This document shows, piece after piece, positions 8,488-16,720 of a stretch of 64,000 nt of DNA. The position numbers and the translations under genes were made by a program. The notes under the pieces were generated by a model, which ran no database searches, had not been told where the DNA came from, and saw nothing but the letters and a program-made list of their open reading frames with translations. The stretch lies in assembly GCF_021352225.1 (NCBI RefSeq), contig NZ_JAAUVI010000014.1, positions 1-64,000 on the forward strand, given 5' to 3'. The first letter of the stretch is position 1, and each line of letters begins with the position of its first letter. The DNA comes from Methylobacterium sp. C25 (GTDB lineage: Bacteria > Pseudomonadota > Alphaproteobacteria > Rhizobiales > Beijerinckiaceae).

Positions 8488-8903
8488 CAGCCGCTCCTAT
8501 GACGGACGATGAAGACCGTCGCGGCGGCTGCGACCATGAATACAGCCACGGCAGTGACCGAGCGGGGCGAGAGCCGGGCCAGCCCGCAGACCCCGTGTCC
8601 GCTTGTGCAGCCCGACCCGAGGCGGGTGCCGTAGCCGACCAAGAGGCCGGCCACGATCAACACAGGCAAGGATGCGTCCGACTGCACTTCGGGCCAATGC
8701 CCGGCCTGCATCCGATAGAGGAGCGGGCCGAGAAGCAGGCCAACGAGGAAGACGGCACGCCAAGGGGTGTCGCGTCCGTATGGACTGAGCATACCGCTGG
8801 CGATGCCGCTGATTCCCGCGATCCTCCCAATGCCGAGGAGCAGAAGAACTGCGGACGCGCCAATAAGAAGGCCGCCGACCAGCGGGTAGACGAAAGCACT
8901 CAC
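8487..8903 (-). CDS. PmpA-like YeeE/YedE sulfur transporter subunit
   Basis: A 138-residue membrane protein. GTG 8903 is chosen because its GTGA overlaps the stop of the upstream ArsR gene and it gives the canonical N-terminus. Motifs are GIASGMLSP and GSGCTSGHGVCGLARLS, with C99 and C106 as probable sulfur-relay cysteines. It pairs with the PmpB-like protein encoded immediately downstream. In related bacteria such pairs are under BigR/SqrR control together with persulfide-handling enzymes, as here. Confidence 0.87.
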   Translation of the reverse strand: MSAFVYPLVGGLLIGASAVLLLLGIGRIAGISGIASGMLSPYGRDTPWRAVFLVGLLLGPLLYRMQAGHWPEVQSDASLPVLIVAGLLVGYGTRLGSGCTSGHGVCGLARLSPRSVTAVAVFMVAAAATVFIVRHRSG

Positions 8904-9274
8904 GCCCGATCCCCGACCATCCCGAACATCGCGGCTTGCTGGGTACGTGAGCGGTCGGCTCTTGACGGTCGCATTGCGGGCAGGGTGTTCGGTGCGCCCG
9001 CGTAGATCCTGCAAAGCTCGTTCAGCACTGCCATGACCCGCGGTTCCGTCACGTGATAGAAAACGGACTTGTGCTCCCGCCTGGTCGAGACGAAGTGCGC
9101 CTCGCGGAGTTCGCCAAGTTGCTGCGACAAGGTCGGCTGACGGATGCCCAACTCCCGCTCGATGTCGGCTACCGAGCGCTCTCCCTCCAACAGGAGTAAG
9201 GCGATGCGTAGCCGGTTGGGGTTCGCCAGGACCTTGAGCGCCTCGCCGATCAACGCCACGACGTCGTCCGTCAA
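8900..9274 (-). CDS. BigR/SqrR-like ArsR family repressor lacking one sensor cysteine
   Basis: A 124-residue winged-helix regulator. The start is a TTG at 9274 that overlaps the TGA of the MBL-fold gene (TTGA) and has GGGAGGAG 6-7 bases upstream. The helix-turn-helix region is DIERELGIRQPTLSQQLGEL (38-57). BigR/SqrR proteins sense persulfide through two cysteines that form a polysulfide bridge. Here the second is present (C88, in NELCRIYAG), but the first position is a leucine in IALLLLEGE (about L26). A longer basic tail follows. It probably controls this operon and the divergent SQR-fusion operon, but its sensing chemistry must differ. Confidence 0.85.
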   Translation of the reverse strand: MTDDVVALIGEALKVLANPNRLRIALLLLEGERSVADIERELGIRQPTLSQQLGELREAHFVSTRREHKSVFYHVTEPRVMAVLNELCRIYAGAPNTLPAMRPSRADRSRTQQAAMFGMVGDRA

Positions 9275-10167
9275 GAGGCGCTCCTCCCGAAGGCGTCGAG
9301 GGGGATCTTGAGGTAGCGCCTGCCGTTCGCCTCCGGGTCGGGTAGCCGTCCGCCGCGGATGTTTACCTGCAGGGCGTGCAGGATCAGCTTCGGCATCGGC
9401 AGGGTCGCGTCTCGCGCCTTCCGGATCGCCACGAACTCGTCCTCGGTGCCCGCGGCGACGATGTGTGTGTTGGTCGCCCGCTGCTCCGCGACAGTGCTCT
9501 CCCAAAGCGGCTCCCGGCCACCCTGGCCGTAGTCGTGGCCGGTGAAAACGCGGGTGTCGTCCGGAAGCGCCAGGATGCGTTGTAGCGAGCGCCACAGCCT
9601 TGCGGCGTCGCCCCCGGGGAAGTCGCAGCGCGCCGTTCCGGAATCTGGCATGAAAAACGTATCGTGAACGAAGGCGGCATCGCCGACCACGACGGTGATG
9701 GAGGCGAGCGTATGACCCGGCGAGTGCATGACGCGAGCGTCGAGTTCGCCGATTCGGAATGTCTCGCCGTCGTCGAAGGTCTTGTCCCACTGTGAGCCGT
9801 CTGTCGGAAAGTCAGCCGGCAGGTTGTAGATGTGCTTCCACAGGGCCTGGACGTCGACAACACGCGCGCCGGTCGCCGTCGGGGCGTCGGTCGCCTCCTT
9901 GAGGTACCGGGCCGCCGATAGGTGGTCGGCGTGGGGGTGGGTGTCCACGATCCAATCGACTGTCAGTCCCTGTTCATCGACATGGGCGAGGATCGCGTCG
10001 GCCGAACGGGTCGCGGTGGCACCCGCCTTCTCATCGAAATCAAGGACGGGGTCGATGATCGCGCAGCGACGCGTCACTGGACAGGCGACGACGTATTGGA
10101 TGCTGCCGCTGCAGGCCTCGTAGAAGCCTTGTACGATGGGCCTGGGATCGAGTTTGCTCATCGTCAT
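9271..10167 (-). CDS. MBL-fold hydrolase, persulfide dioxygenase (Blh/ETHE1)-like
   Basis: A 298-residue protein starting at ATG 10167, which overlaps the peroxiredoxin stop (ATGA). The metallo-beta-lactamase motif THPHADH is at 76-82, followed by HSPGHT, a metal-ligand DTFFMPDSGTARCDF segment and GHDYG. This is the pattern of ETHE1-like persulfide dioxygenases (Blh), which oxidise glutathione persulfide to sulfite with a mononuclear iron. It is in one operon with a peroxiredoxin, BigR-like regulator and sulfur transporters, and opposite an SQR that would generate persulfide. Confidence 0.88.
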   Translation of the reverse strand: MTMSKLDPRPIVQGFYEACSGSIQYVVACPVTRRCAIIDPVLDFDEKAGATATRSADAILAHVDEQGLTVDWIVDTHPHADHLSAARYLKEATDAPTATGARVVDVQALWKHIYNLPADFPTDGSQWDKTFDDGETFRIGELDARVMHSPGHTLASITVVVGDAAFVHDTFFMPDSGTARCDFPGGDAARLWRSLQRILALPDDTRVFTGHDYGQGGREPLWESTVAEQRATNTHIVAAGTEDEFVAIRKARDATLPMPKLILHALQVNIRGGRLPDPEANGRRYLKIPLDAFGRSAS

Positions 10168-10829
10168 GCGCTCCCCAGCCGATAATACCAATCGGACGCG
10201 CCGGCCTCTGCCTTGGCCGAAATCTTATCGAACGTGAGCGGCGGGGCGACGATGACGGGGTCGCCCGGCCTCCAACCCTCGGGGGTCGAGATCTCGGCCG
10301 CGTCGGTGGCCTGGAGAGCCGAGACCAGGCGCAGGATCTCGTCCACGCTTCGACCTACGGTCATCGGGTAGGAAACCGTCGCTCGGATCACGCCTTCCGG
10401 GTCGATCACGAACGTGGTGCGCACGGTGGCGCTGGACGTCGCGTTTGCGGGCAGCATGCCGTAGGCCCGCGCGATGCCCATGGCCGGATCCTCGACGATG
10501 GGAAACGGTACCCGTACGCCAAAGCGATGCTCGATGCTGTGCTTCCAGGCGAGATGCGATGACAGGCTATCCACCGAGAGCGCGAGCAGGTCGCACTCTA
10601 GTTCTCGGAACCGATCGAACGCCTTGGCGAAGGCAACGAACTCGCTGGTGCAGACCGGGGTGAAGTCGGCAGGGTGGGAGAAGAAGACCAGCCAGCGACC
10701 TCGATACGTGTCGAGACCACGCTCGCCCATCGTGGTGCGCGCCCGGAACGCGGGCGCGTCATCGCCGATCATGGGCAGATGCGTCCGCAGCTCCGTCTCA
10801 GCCGTCGAGATTTCGCTTTCTAGATTCAT
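10164..10829 (-). CDS. 1-Cys peroxiredoxin (AhpC/TSA, Prx6-like)
   Basis: About 221 residues. The peroxidatic cysteine C60 lies in the Prx6-type motif SHPADFTPVCTSEF. The C-terminal extension with VIVAPPLTFD is typical of 1-Cys peroxiredoxins. It reduces peroxides and possibly inorganic polysulfides. The start could be GTG 10841 or ATG 10829; neither has a strong ribosome site. It is the first gene of the minus-strand persulfide operon, facing the SQR-fusion operon across an AT-rich promoter region. Confidence 0.88.
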   Translation of the reverse strand: MNLESEISTAETELRTHLPMIGDDAPAFRARTTMGERGLDTYRGRWLVFFSHPADFTPVCTSEFVAFAKAFDRFRELECDLLALSVDSLSSHLAWKHSIEHRFGVRVPFPIVEDPAMGIARAYGMLPANATSSATVRTTFVIDPEGVIRATVSYPMTVGRSVDEILRLVSALQATDAAEISTPEGWRPGDPVIVAPPLTFDKISAKAEAGASDWYYRLGSA

Positions 10830-10924
10830 GAATTGACGCACTCTCGACTTTGCCTAGTTTAGTACTATCAGAGTGTAGCCCCTTGCCTGCGCTGTCAATA
10901 TGTGATCGTCTAAAGCCACACAGT

Positions 10925-10951
10925 CATTTAAGTTATTTATATATTGAAATG
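10925..10951. promoter_or_regulatory. AT-rich palindromic operator in divergent sulfide promoter region
   Basis: Imperfect inverted repeat CATTTAA (10925-10931) and TTGAAATG (10944-10951) around an AT-only centre, inside an otherwise GC-rich sequence. It lies between the peroxiredoxin and the SQR-fusion genes. AT-rich palindromes are typical BigR/SqrR sites, so this is a plausible operator for the BigR-like regulator. Confidence 0.45.
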
Positions 10952-10977
10952 GCTGGCGACAGAAATAGGAAGTTTTC

Positions 10978-12651
10978 ATGGAGATGAAGTGGATCAACCG
11001 GGACATTTCCGTCTCGGAGCAGATCGCATCGACTGATGTCGATGCGATCGCGAAAGCCGGCTTCCGATCCGTGGTCTGCAACCGCCCGGACGGTGAGACG
11101 ACCGACCAACCGACTTTTGCGCAGATCTCCGAGGCGGTGCGCGAGGCTGGCCTCGAAGCGGCCTACGTACCAGCCGTCTCAGGACAGATCGGGAACGACG
11201 ACGTCGTTGCCTTCGCCGAGGCATTGCGAAGTCTGCCTAAGCCCGTTTTGGCCTACTGCCGCACCGGCACCCGCTCGGCGACGCTCTGGTCTCTCGCCGA
11301 GGGGATGCGTGGCCGTCCCGTCGCGGAGATCCTCTCGGCGACGAAGGCAGCCGGGTACGACATGGCCGGCTCGACCCGACGCATTGCCGCAGGTGATCGA
11401 TCGCCAACCGAGGAGAGTGGTACAAGCTATACCGTGGTCATCGTCGGTGCCGGAGCGGCCGGCATTGCGGTCGCTTCAAGCCTGAAGGCGCGAAAGCCCG
11501 ATCTGACGGTCGCGATCATCGACCCGGCGGACGTGCACTACTACCAGCCCGGCTGGACCCTGGTCGGCTGTGGCGTCTTCACCGCGGACCAGACAGCTCG
11601 AACCATGGGATCGCTAATCCCGGAGGGTGTGCGCTGGATCAAGGCCGGCGTTGCCGCCTTCGAACCCGACCGTAAGGCGGTCGTGCTGGAGGACGGCCGC
11701 GTGGTTCGATATGAACGTCTTGTGGCGGTTCCAGGCCTCAAGCTGAACTGGAACGGGATCGAGGGACTCGACGGCACGCTGGGGCGCAACAGCGTCACCT
11801 CTAACTACCGCTACGATCTAGCGCCCTACACCTGGGAACTCGTGCAGGGGCTTCGGAAAGGTCGCGCAGTATTCACTCAGCCGCCAATGCCAATCAAGTG
11901 CGCCGGTGCTCCCCAGAAGGCGATGTATCTCTCGGCCGACCACTGGCAGCGTTCTCGAGTCCTCGGCGACGTGCAGGTCGATTTCTTTACGGCGACCCCC
12001 GCTTTGTTCGGGGTCAAGGAATATGTGCCGCCGCTGATGAACTACATCGAGCGCTACCGGGCCGGCTTACACCTCAAGCACAACCTTACGCGGATCGACG
12101 GCCCCCGCCGGCGGGCTTGGTTCGCCCGGACCGATGAAGGCGGTGCCGTCACCGAAGTCGAGACCGACTTCGAGATGCTCCACGTGGTGCCGCCGCAGCA
12201 GGCCCCGGACTTCGTTCGTGCCTCCCCGCTGGCCGATGCTTCCGGCTGGATCGAGGTAGACCATGCCAGTCTCCGCCACACCCGCTTCCAAGACGTCTAC
12301 AGTCTCGGCGACGCCTGCAGCGCGCCCAACGCCAAGACTGCTGCGGCAGCGCGCAAGCAGGCGCCCATCGTGGCTCACAATCTCTTGTGCGATCTGGGTT
12401 TCGTGAAGGAGCCCGAGGCTGCATACGACGGCTATGGCTCGTGTCCCCTGACGGTGGAGCGTGGTAAAATCCTGCTTGCCGAGTTCGGGTATGGCGGGAA
12501 GCTCCTACCGAGCTTCCCCAGCTGGTTCATCGACGGCACAAAGCCGAGCCATGCCGCGTGGCTGCTCAAGGAGCGCATGCTGCCGTCGATCTACTGGCAA
12601 GGCATGCTGAAAGGGCGCGAGTGGATGGCTAGCCCGAAGGTAGCCGCATGA
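10978..12651 (+). CDS. DUF442 (PTP/rhodanese-like) - sulfide:quinone oxidoreductase fusion
   Basis: A 557-residue two-domain protein. Residues 1-125 are a DUF442/TIGR01244 domain with the phosphatase-like loop YCRTGTRS (C94). Residues 150-557 are an FAD-dependent sulfide:quinone reductase-like domain. It has the dinucleotide motif GAGAAG (157-162), redox cysteines in TLVGCGVF, PIKCAGAPQ and GDACSAP, and a C-terminal membrane-associating stretch rich in W and L. SQR oxidises sulfide to persulfide and reduces quinone; the fused DUF442 domain could take over the persulfide. The fusion is known in alphaproteobacteria. The next gene overlaps by ATGA. Confidence 0.9.
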   Translation: MEMKWINRDISVSEQIASTDVDAIAKAGFRSVVCNRPDGETTDQPTFAQISEAVREAGLEAAYVPAVSGQIGNDDVVAFAEALRSLPKPVLAYCRTGTRSATLWSLAEGMRGRPVAEILSATKAAGYDMAGSTRRIAAGDRSPTEESGTSYTVVIVGAGAAGIAVASSLKARKPDLTVAIIDPADVHYYQPGWTLVGCGVFTADQTARTMGSLIPEGVRWIKAGVAAFEPDRKAVVLEDGRVVRYERLVAVPGLKLNWNGIEGLDGTLGRNSVTSNYRYDLAPYTWELVQGLRKGRAVFTQPPMPIKCAGAPQKAMYLSADHWQRSRVLGDVQVDFFTATPALFGVKEYVPPLMNYIERYRAGLHLKHNLTRIDGPRRRAWFARTDEGGAVTEVETDFEMLHVVPPQQAPDFVRASPLADASGWIEVDHASLRHTRFQDVYSLGDACSAPNAKTAAAARKQAPIVAHNLLCDLGFVKEPEAAYDGYGSCPLTVERGKILLAEFGYGGKLLPSFPSWFIDGTKPSHAAWLLKERMLPSIYWQGMLKGREWMASPKVAA

Positions 12652-13157
12652 CTACCAAGGCACAGCCCCTGATGGCGTCATCTGCAACTATGACCGGTGT
12701 GCTCAGTCGAGTCGCGACCATCCTGCTAATGCTGGGCCTTGGTGTTGGGCCAGCACTAGCGCTGGGCGAAGCGCCGCCCGGATACTACACTTCCCAGAAA
12801 GTGGTCTACCACAACGATGGCGGACCACCGGACAACGTCACCTACTTCAAGCGCTTGCTTGGGAATCTTCGCAATCACGTCCAAGCGGTCGGAAAAGATC
12901 GGCTCGACTTGCGCGTGGTCGATCATGGCGACGGAGTATCCCTGTTTCAGATCGCGCAGAATGACAAAGATTTATCTGGAGGAATTGACACCCTCAAAAC
13001 GCAAGGTGTCCGCTTTCTTATCTGCAACAACACGCTGACTGAACGAAATATTGACTGGCATACACTTTACGGTGTCAGAGAAGACGATATCGTACCGAGT
13101 GGAGTGGCCGAACTTGCGCGCCTGCAGGGCATGGGATTCGTCTACGTTCACCCGTAG
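12648..13157 (+). CDS. Exported DsrE family protein (first of three)
   Basis: A 169-residue protein with a signal peptide (about 1-39) and a DsrE/DsrF-like fold. A single conserved cysteine sits in FLICNNTL (C126), and the protein ends GMGFVYVHP. DsrE-type proteins carry sulfur as cysteine persulfides. It is translationally coupled to the SQR fusion (ATGA), so a periplasmic sulfur carrier receiving sulfane sulfur is plausible. Two further DsrE proteins with the same C-x-N-T motif lie in the sox operon. Confidence 0.82.
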   Translation: MTTKAQPLMASSATMTGVLSRVATILLMLGLGVGPALALGEAPPGYYTSQKVVYHNDGGPPDNVTYFKRLLGNLRNHVQAVGKDRLDLRVVDHGDGVSLFQIAQNDKDLSGGIDTLKTQGVRFLICNNTLTERNIDWHTLYGVREDDIVPSGVAELARLQGMGFVYVHP

Positions 13158-13190
13158 CCTAGCCAGAGTTTTTGCGACGAGCAGGTGGAC

Positions 13191-13706
13191 CTAAAAGTCC
13201 AAGCGGTCTCGTACGGCGGCTATGCCCGCTGCGGCGCAGGCGTCGTCTTTGTCGCCTCCGGGCGCGCCTGAGACCCCTATCGCGCCGACGACGCCGCCGT
13301 CTGCTTCGATAGGCTGGCCTCCGGCCATGGCGACAATGTTGGGCAGCCGCCCTAAGCTGGGATCGAGGCGGTTCGTCGCGATCCCCTTGGCGAACTCAGC
13401 TGTGGTGCTGCGGAAGCTCAAGGCCGTGTAGGCCTTCGATGTGGCCGTATTTGCCGAGGGCAACCCTGCGAAGCGGTCACGCAGCAGCACCAGAGGTGCC
13501 CCGAACCGATCCATCACAACGACCGCGACCTGAAGCCCGTCATCGCGGCACTTCTTCAAAGCCGCTTGGGCAATCTCGAAGGCGACATCGGGTGAGATCG
13601 ACTTGTAGGTGACGACGGCATCTTCCGCCGCGACTGGTCGAGCAAGGAACAGGCCCGTGAGGGCGACTAAGACCGCGGCTGGGTTGATCGCCTTAAGGTC
13701 GAACAT
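13191..13706 (-). CDS. Exported HbpS/GlcG-like heme-binding family protein
   Basis: A 171-residue protein with a cleavable signal (ending RPVAAED). The HbpS/GlcG fold is recognised from ALKKCRDDGLQVAVVVMDRFGAPL, the SKAYTAL segment and the glycine-rich GGQPIEADGGVVGAIGVSGA. Family members bind heme or small ligands; the role in sulfur oxidation is unclear. It is the last gene of the sox operon and overlaps the preceding DsrE gene by 14 bases, which supports co-expression. Confidence 0.82.
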   Translation of the reverse strand: MFDLKAINPAAVLVALTGLFLARPVAAEDAVVTYKSISPDVAFEIAQAALKKCRDDGLQVAVVVMDRFGAPLVLLRDRFAGLPSANTATSKAYTALSFRSTTAEFAKGIATNRLDPSLGRLPNIVAMAGGQPIEADGGVVGAIGVSGAPGGDKDDACAAAGIAAVRDRLDF

Positions 13707-14148
13707 AGCTCCACCCCTGCTCCTGCCGCTCCATAATCTGCACGACGCCAGACGGAACGATCGTGGCCTGCGGCAGCAGCTCGATCGGATGCCCCTCGGC
13801 CTTCTCCATGGCGGTCTTGGTGTTGTTGCAGGCCGAGAACTGGACCTTCGACGGGAAGCCGTAATCAGCGAAGTGAGCGATCCGGTCGGCTACCGTGGAT
13901 TTGTCAGCCCGATACATCGCCAAGCCTGGTCCGAAAGCGACGATGTCGATCTCGACCTCTTCATTCTTGTCGCGGTAGTAATCAACGACATTGGTAGCAT
14001 TGTTGAGCGTCAAGCTCATCGTGGCCGTGTCGGCCGTGTCAACTTGAAACACAACGCGGTGCTGCTTGCTTCCGTCGGCGGCGGAAGCCGGAGCGGCTGC
14101 GAGGCAAGCCAGCAGGAACAGGGTCAGGCGTCGGGCCGGCCGTTGCAT
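13693..14148 (-). CDS. Exported DsrE family protein (second of three)
   Basis: A 151-residue protein starting at ATG 14148, with AGGAA upstream and a signal peptide ending ASAADG. It has a DsrE fold with a FGPGLAMYR strand and the conserved cysteine in FSACNNTK (C107); it ends GWSYVRP. It is a likely periplasmic sulfur carrier for the Sox pathway, by family and position between soxB and the HbpS-like gene. Confidence 0.82.
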   Translation of the reverse strand: MQRPARRLTLFLLACLAAAPASAADGSKQHRVVFQVDTADTATMSLTLNNATNVVDYYRDKNEEVEIDIVAFGPGLAMYRADKSTVADRIAHFADYGFPSKVQFSACNNTKTAMEKAEGHPIELLPQATIVPSGVVQIMERQEQGWSYVRP

Positions 14149-14161
14149 GGTGTATTCCTGA

Positions 14162-14629
14162 TCAAGGCCGCACCAGGACATACCCGGCCTCGGCAAGCGT
14201 CATAAGTTGAACCACCCCCGCCTCGACAGGGATGGCGTGCGGGTTCAGCGCCGGCCGCTTCGCGGTCTCGCGGGCGATGGTCTCAACGGTATTCATGCAT
14301 ATGTCGAAGCGGACGCCTTGGGAGACGAGGCTGTCGACGCCCGCGCGGCGGGGGCTCTCTTCCCGTAACAGGTCAATGCCGGGGCCGAAGGTGACGACTT
14401 CAATGGCACTCTTGTCTGGCCCGTACGCTTTCAGCACGTTGTTGGCGATGCTGATCAAAAGATCCTGCCGATGCGGGTCGCGCTCTGACAATTGAAGAGC
14501 TAGGCGGTGTTCTGCGAAGGCGGATATCTCTGGCGCCGAGTTGCCGCCAACAGTTTCGGTTGCTTGCGCGGCAACGGGCGCAACGGCCGCGCCGAGCAGC
14601 AACCTGCGCGAGAGGCTGAACCCGTTCAC
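14162..14629 (-). CDS. Exported DsrE family protein (third of three)
   Basis: A 155-residue protein starting at GTG 14629, whose GTGA overlaps the soxB stop. The N-terminus SRRLLLGAAVAPVAAQA resembles a Tat-type signal. The FGPGIDLLRE strand is near identical in pattern to the second DsrE protein, and the cysteine lies in FDICMNTVE (C111); it ends GYVLVRP. The two adjacent copies look like an old duplication. It probably receives or delivers sulfane sulfur in the periplasm. Confidence 0.82.
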   Translation of the reverse strand: MNGFSLSRRLLLGAAVAPVAAQATETVGGNSAPEISAFAEHRLALQLSERDPHRQDLLISIANNVLKAYGPDKSAIEVVTFGPGIDLLREESPRRAGVDSLVSQGVRFDICMNTVETIARETAKRPALNPHAIPVEAGVVQLMTLAEAGYVLVRP

Positions 14630-16404
14630 GCTGCTCCGCCGTAGCCAGGATTGCCCGCTACGCCGTCGACCTCGACCGGCTTGTCGGCGGACAGCGTCGC
14701 CTTCCCCGTATGGCCGAGATGGGCCTCCAGCACCTCCCAGACGGGTTTGCCCTCCTGCGGGTTCACCGAGGCCCAGCCAGCGACCTTGTAGGTCTTGGCC
14801 GGGTCGAGTGAGCCACCTTCGGTAAGAGTGAGGTTCGATATGCGCTTGCCGCTGGCGGCGCCCGGCTCGCAGCGATAGCTCAGGCCGCCGACGCGGACCA
14901 TGTCGCCGCCCTGCTGATAGTATGGGTCTGGGTTGAAGAGGTTGTCGCAGACATCCTCCATGATCGAACGGATCTGCTCGCCGGTCATGGACTGGACGTA
15001 GACCTCGGAATAGGTGGTCGCGGTCTGCGCCAGAACGTCCGCTGCGGTAATCGAGCCCCCCGCGAGCGTCGAGGGTCCCCATCGAAAGCCCGGCGACAGG
15101 GAAATCTGCGCGTCGAGCTGCCCACGCAGGGCGTCGCAGAGCAGATGGTCCATCGAGCCGGTGAAGTTGCCCCGACGGTAGAGCAGACCCTCGGCGGTTG
15201 CGAGGGTCCGCCCGAATTCCGCCGAGTGCGGGGCATCGAGGGAGGCAATCAGCGCTTCCATCTCGGCATCGGGCTTCAGGAGGTCGGCGAAGACCGGCAG
15301 CAGGCGGTAGCGGATGCCGCGCAACGAACCGGGCGCAAGATCGAGATCGACGACTGCGAGAAACTTGCCGTTGGAGCCGGCATTCGAGACGAGCGTCTTG
15401 CCCCGGGCATTCGTCACCGCGACGGGCTCGGGCACCGCATCGTGGGTGTGACCGCCGAGGATCAGGTCGATGCCCGCGACTCGGCTCGCGAGCTTGAGGT
15501 CGACATCCATGCCGTTGTGCGAGAGCAGCACCACGGCATCGACTTTCTCCTTCGCCCGCAGGTCGTCCACCAGGGCCTGCAGTTCCGCGTCGCGGATGCC
15601 GAAGGTCCAGTCGGGCGTGAAGCGCTTGGGATGGGCGATCGGCACGTAGGGGAAGGCCTGTCCGATGATCGCTACGCGGCGATCGCCGAACGCCTTGATC
15701 GTCGCCGGCTTGAACACCCGGCCGGAGGCGGAATCGAAGGCCGGCGACTCGTTGAAGGCCGCCTCCTCGGTCAGGAACACGTTCTGCGCCAGGAACTCGC
15801 CCTTGAAACGGTCGAGGTTGGCCCGAAGGCCCTCCTGCCCATAGGTGAACTCCCAGTGTCCGGTCATCGCTTCGATGCCGAGCAGGTTTGCCGCCTCGAC
15901 CATGTCGGCGCCCTTCCGGGCATTCGCGAGGCCGCTGCCCTGCCAGAGGTCGCCGCCATCCACGAGCACGGCCTGCCCGCCCGGTGCCTCCGACCGCAGG
16001 CGGGTGACGAGGCTCTTCAGATGCGCGAAGCCGCCCAGCCGGCCGTAGCGCTTCGCGCCGTCCTCGAAGTCGAGATAGGTGAAGGCGTAGGCCTCACGGC
16101 TACCGGGGGCGATGCCGAAGCGCTTCAGGAACGCATCTCCCACGAGGTGAGGAGGGCGGCCCTGCATCGTCGCGATGCCGATGTTGACGCTCGGCTCCCG
16201 GAACAGGACCGGCCGCAGCTGGGCATGCGTGTCGGTCATGTGCAGCAGTCGGGCATTGCCGAATGTCTTCAGGTCGTAGAGGCCGGCGCCCGCCTCCTGG
16301 GCCAGGGTGCGCCGCCACAGCAAAGGCAGCGCGAGGGTCGCGCCGCCTGCCTGGAGAAGCCGACGCCGGGGCAGCCCCGCATTCGATCCGTCGAAGTCAC
16401 GCAT
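14626..16404 (-). CDS. soxB: SoxB thiosulfohydrolase
   Basis: A 592-residue protein with a Tat signal (PRRRLLQAGGA, 12-22). It has the dinuclear manganese metallophosphatase-like core: HMTDTH (55-60), GGDLWQG (150-156), SHNGMD (295-300) and GGHTHD (317-322), then the 5'-nucleotidase-type C-terminal domain. SoxB hydrolyses the terminal sulfonate from SoxYZ-bound thiosulfonate to give sulfate. ATG 16404 overlaps the stop of the soxK-like gene by one base. Length and motifs are normal. Confidence 0.96.
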   Translation of the reverse strand: MRDFDGSNAGLPRRRLLQAGGATLALPLLWRRTLAQEAGAGLYDLKTFGNARLLHMTDTHAQLRPVLFREPSVNIGIATMQGRPPHLVGDAFLKRFGIAPGSREAYAFTYLDFEDGAKRYGRLGGFAHLKSLVTRLRSEAPGGQAVLVDGGDLWQGSGLANARKGADMVEAANLLGIEAMTGHWEFTYGQEGLRANLDRFKGEFLAQNVFLTEEAAFNESPAFDSASGRVFKPATIKAFGDRRVAIIGQAFPYVPIAHPKRFTPDWTFGIRDAELQALVDDLRAKEKVDAVVLLSHNGMDVDLKLASRVAGIDLILGGHTHDAVPEPVAVTNARGKTLVSNAGSNGKFLAVVDLDLAPGSLRGIRYRLLPVFADLLKPDAEMEALIASLDAPHSAEFGRTLATAEGLLYRRGNFTGSMDHLLCDALRGQLDAQISLSPGFRWGPSTLAGGSITAADVLAQTATTYSEVYVQSMTGEQIRSIMEDVCDNLFNPDPYYQQGGDMVRVGGLSYRCEPGAASGKRISNLTLTEGGSLDPAKTYKVAGWASVNPQEGKPVWEVLEAHLGHTGKATLSADKPVEVDGVAGNPGYGGAA

Positions 16405-16712
16405 TATCGGATCACCGCATCCTTCCAAGCCGTCTTCTCCCGCTCGGTCTGCTCGATCGAAGCGCGGGCGAGCGCCTCGGCCTCTTTTGCTTTGGACAGC
16501 GCCTCGTCGTGACGGCCTGCCTCGATCGCGGCCTTGGCGGCGGCGAGGGCCGTCAAGGTAGCCGGCCACTGGTTCTTGTTGGCGGCCGCCTTATCGGACA
16601 GCGCCTTGGCCGCCGAATAGGCCTCCTTCGTCTCCTGGGCGCTTGCCGCCAGGACGGCCGAGGCGGGCAGAAGGAGGGCGACGAGGGCCGTACGTGCGAA
16701 GGCGGAGACCAT
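16404..16712 (-). CDS. soxK: SoxK-like (SoxAX-binding) small periplasmic protein
   Basis: A 102-residue exported protein (signal 1-25). The mature part is a charged, alanine-rich helical hairpin with pairs such as AALAAAKAAIEAGRHDEALSKAKEAEA. Its position between soxA and soxB and its size match SoxK/SAXB, which binds and activates the SoxAX cytochrome. ATG 16712 has GAGG 6 bases upstream. An alternative GTG at 16724 would overlap the soxA stop as GTGA. It has no enzyme motif, so identification rests on context and composition. Confidence 0.72.
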   Translation of the reverse strand: MVSAFARTALVALLLPASAVLAASAQETKEAYSAAKALSDKAAANKNQWPATLTALAAAKAAIEAGRHDEALSKAKEAEALARASIEQTEREKTAWKDAVIR

Positions 16713-16720
16713 TCGGAACC

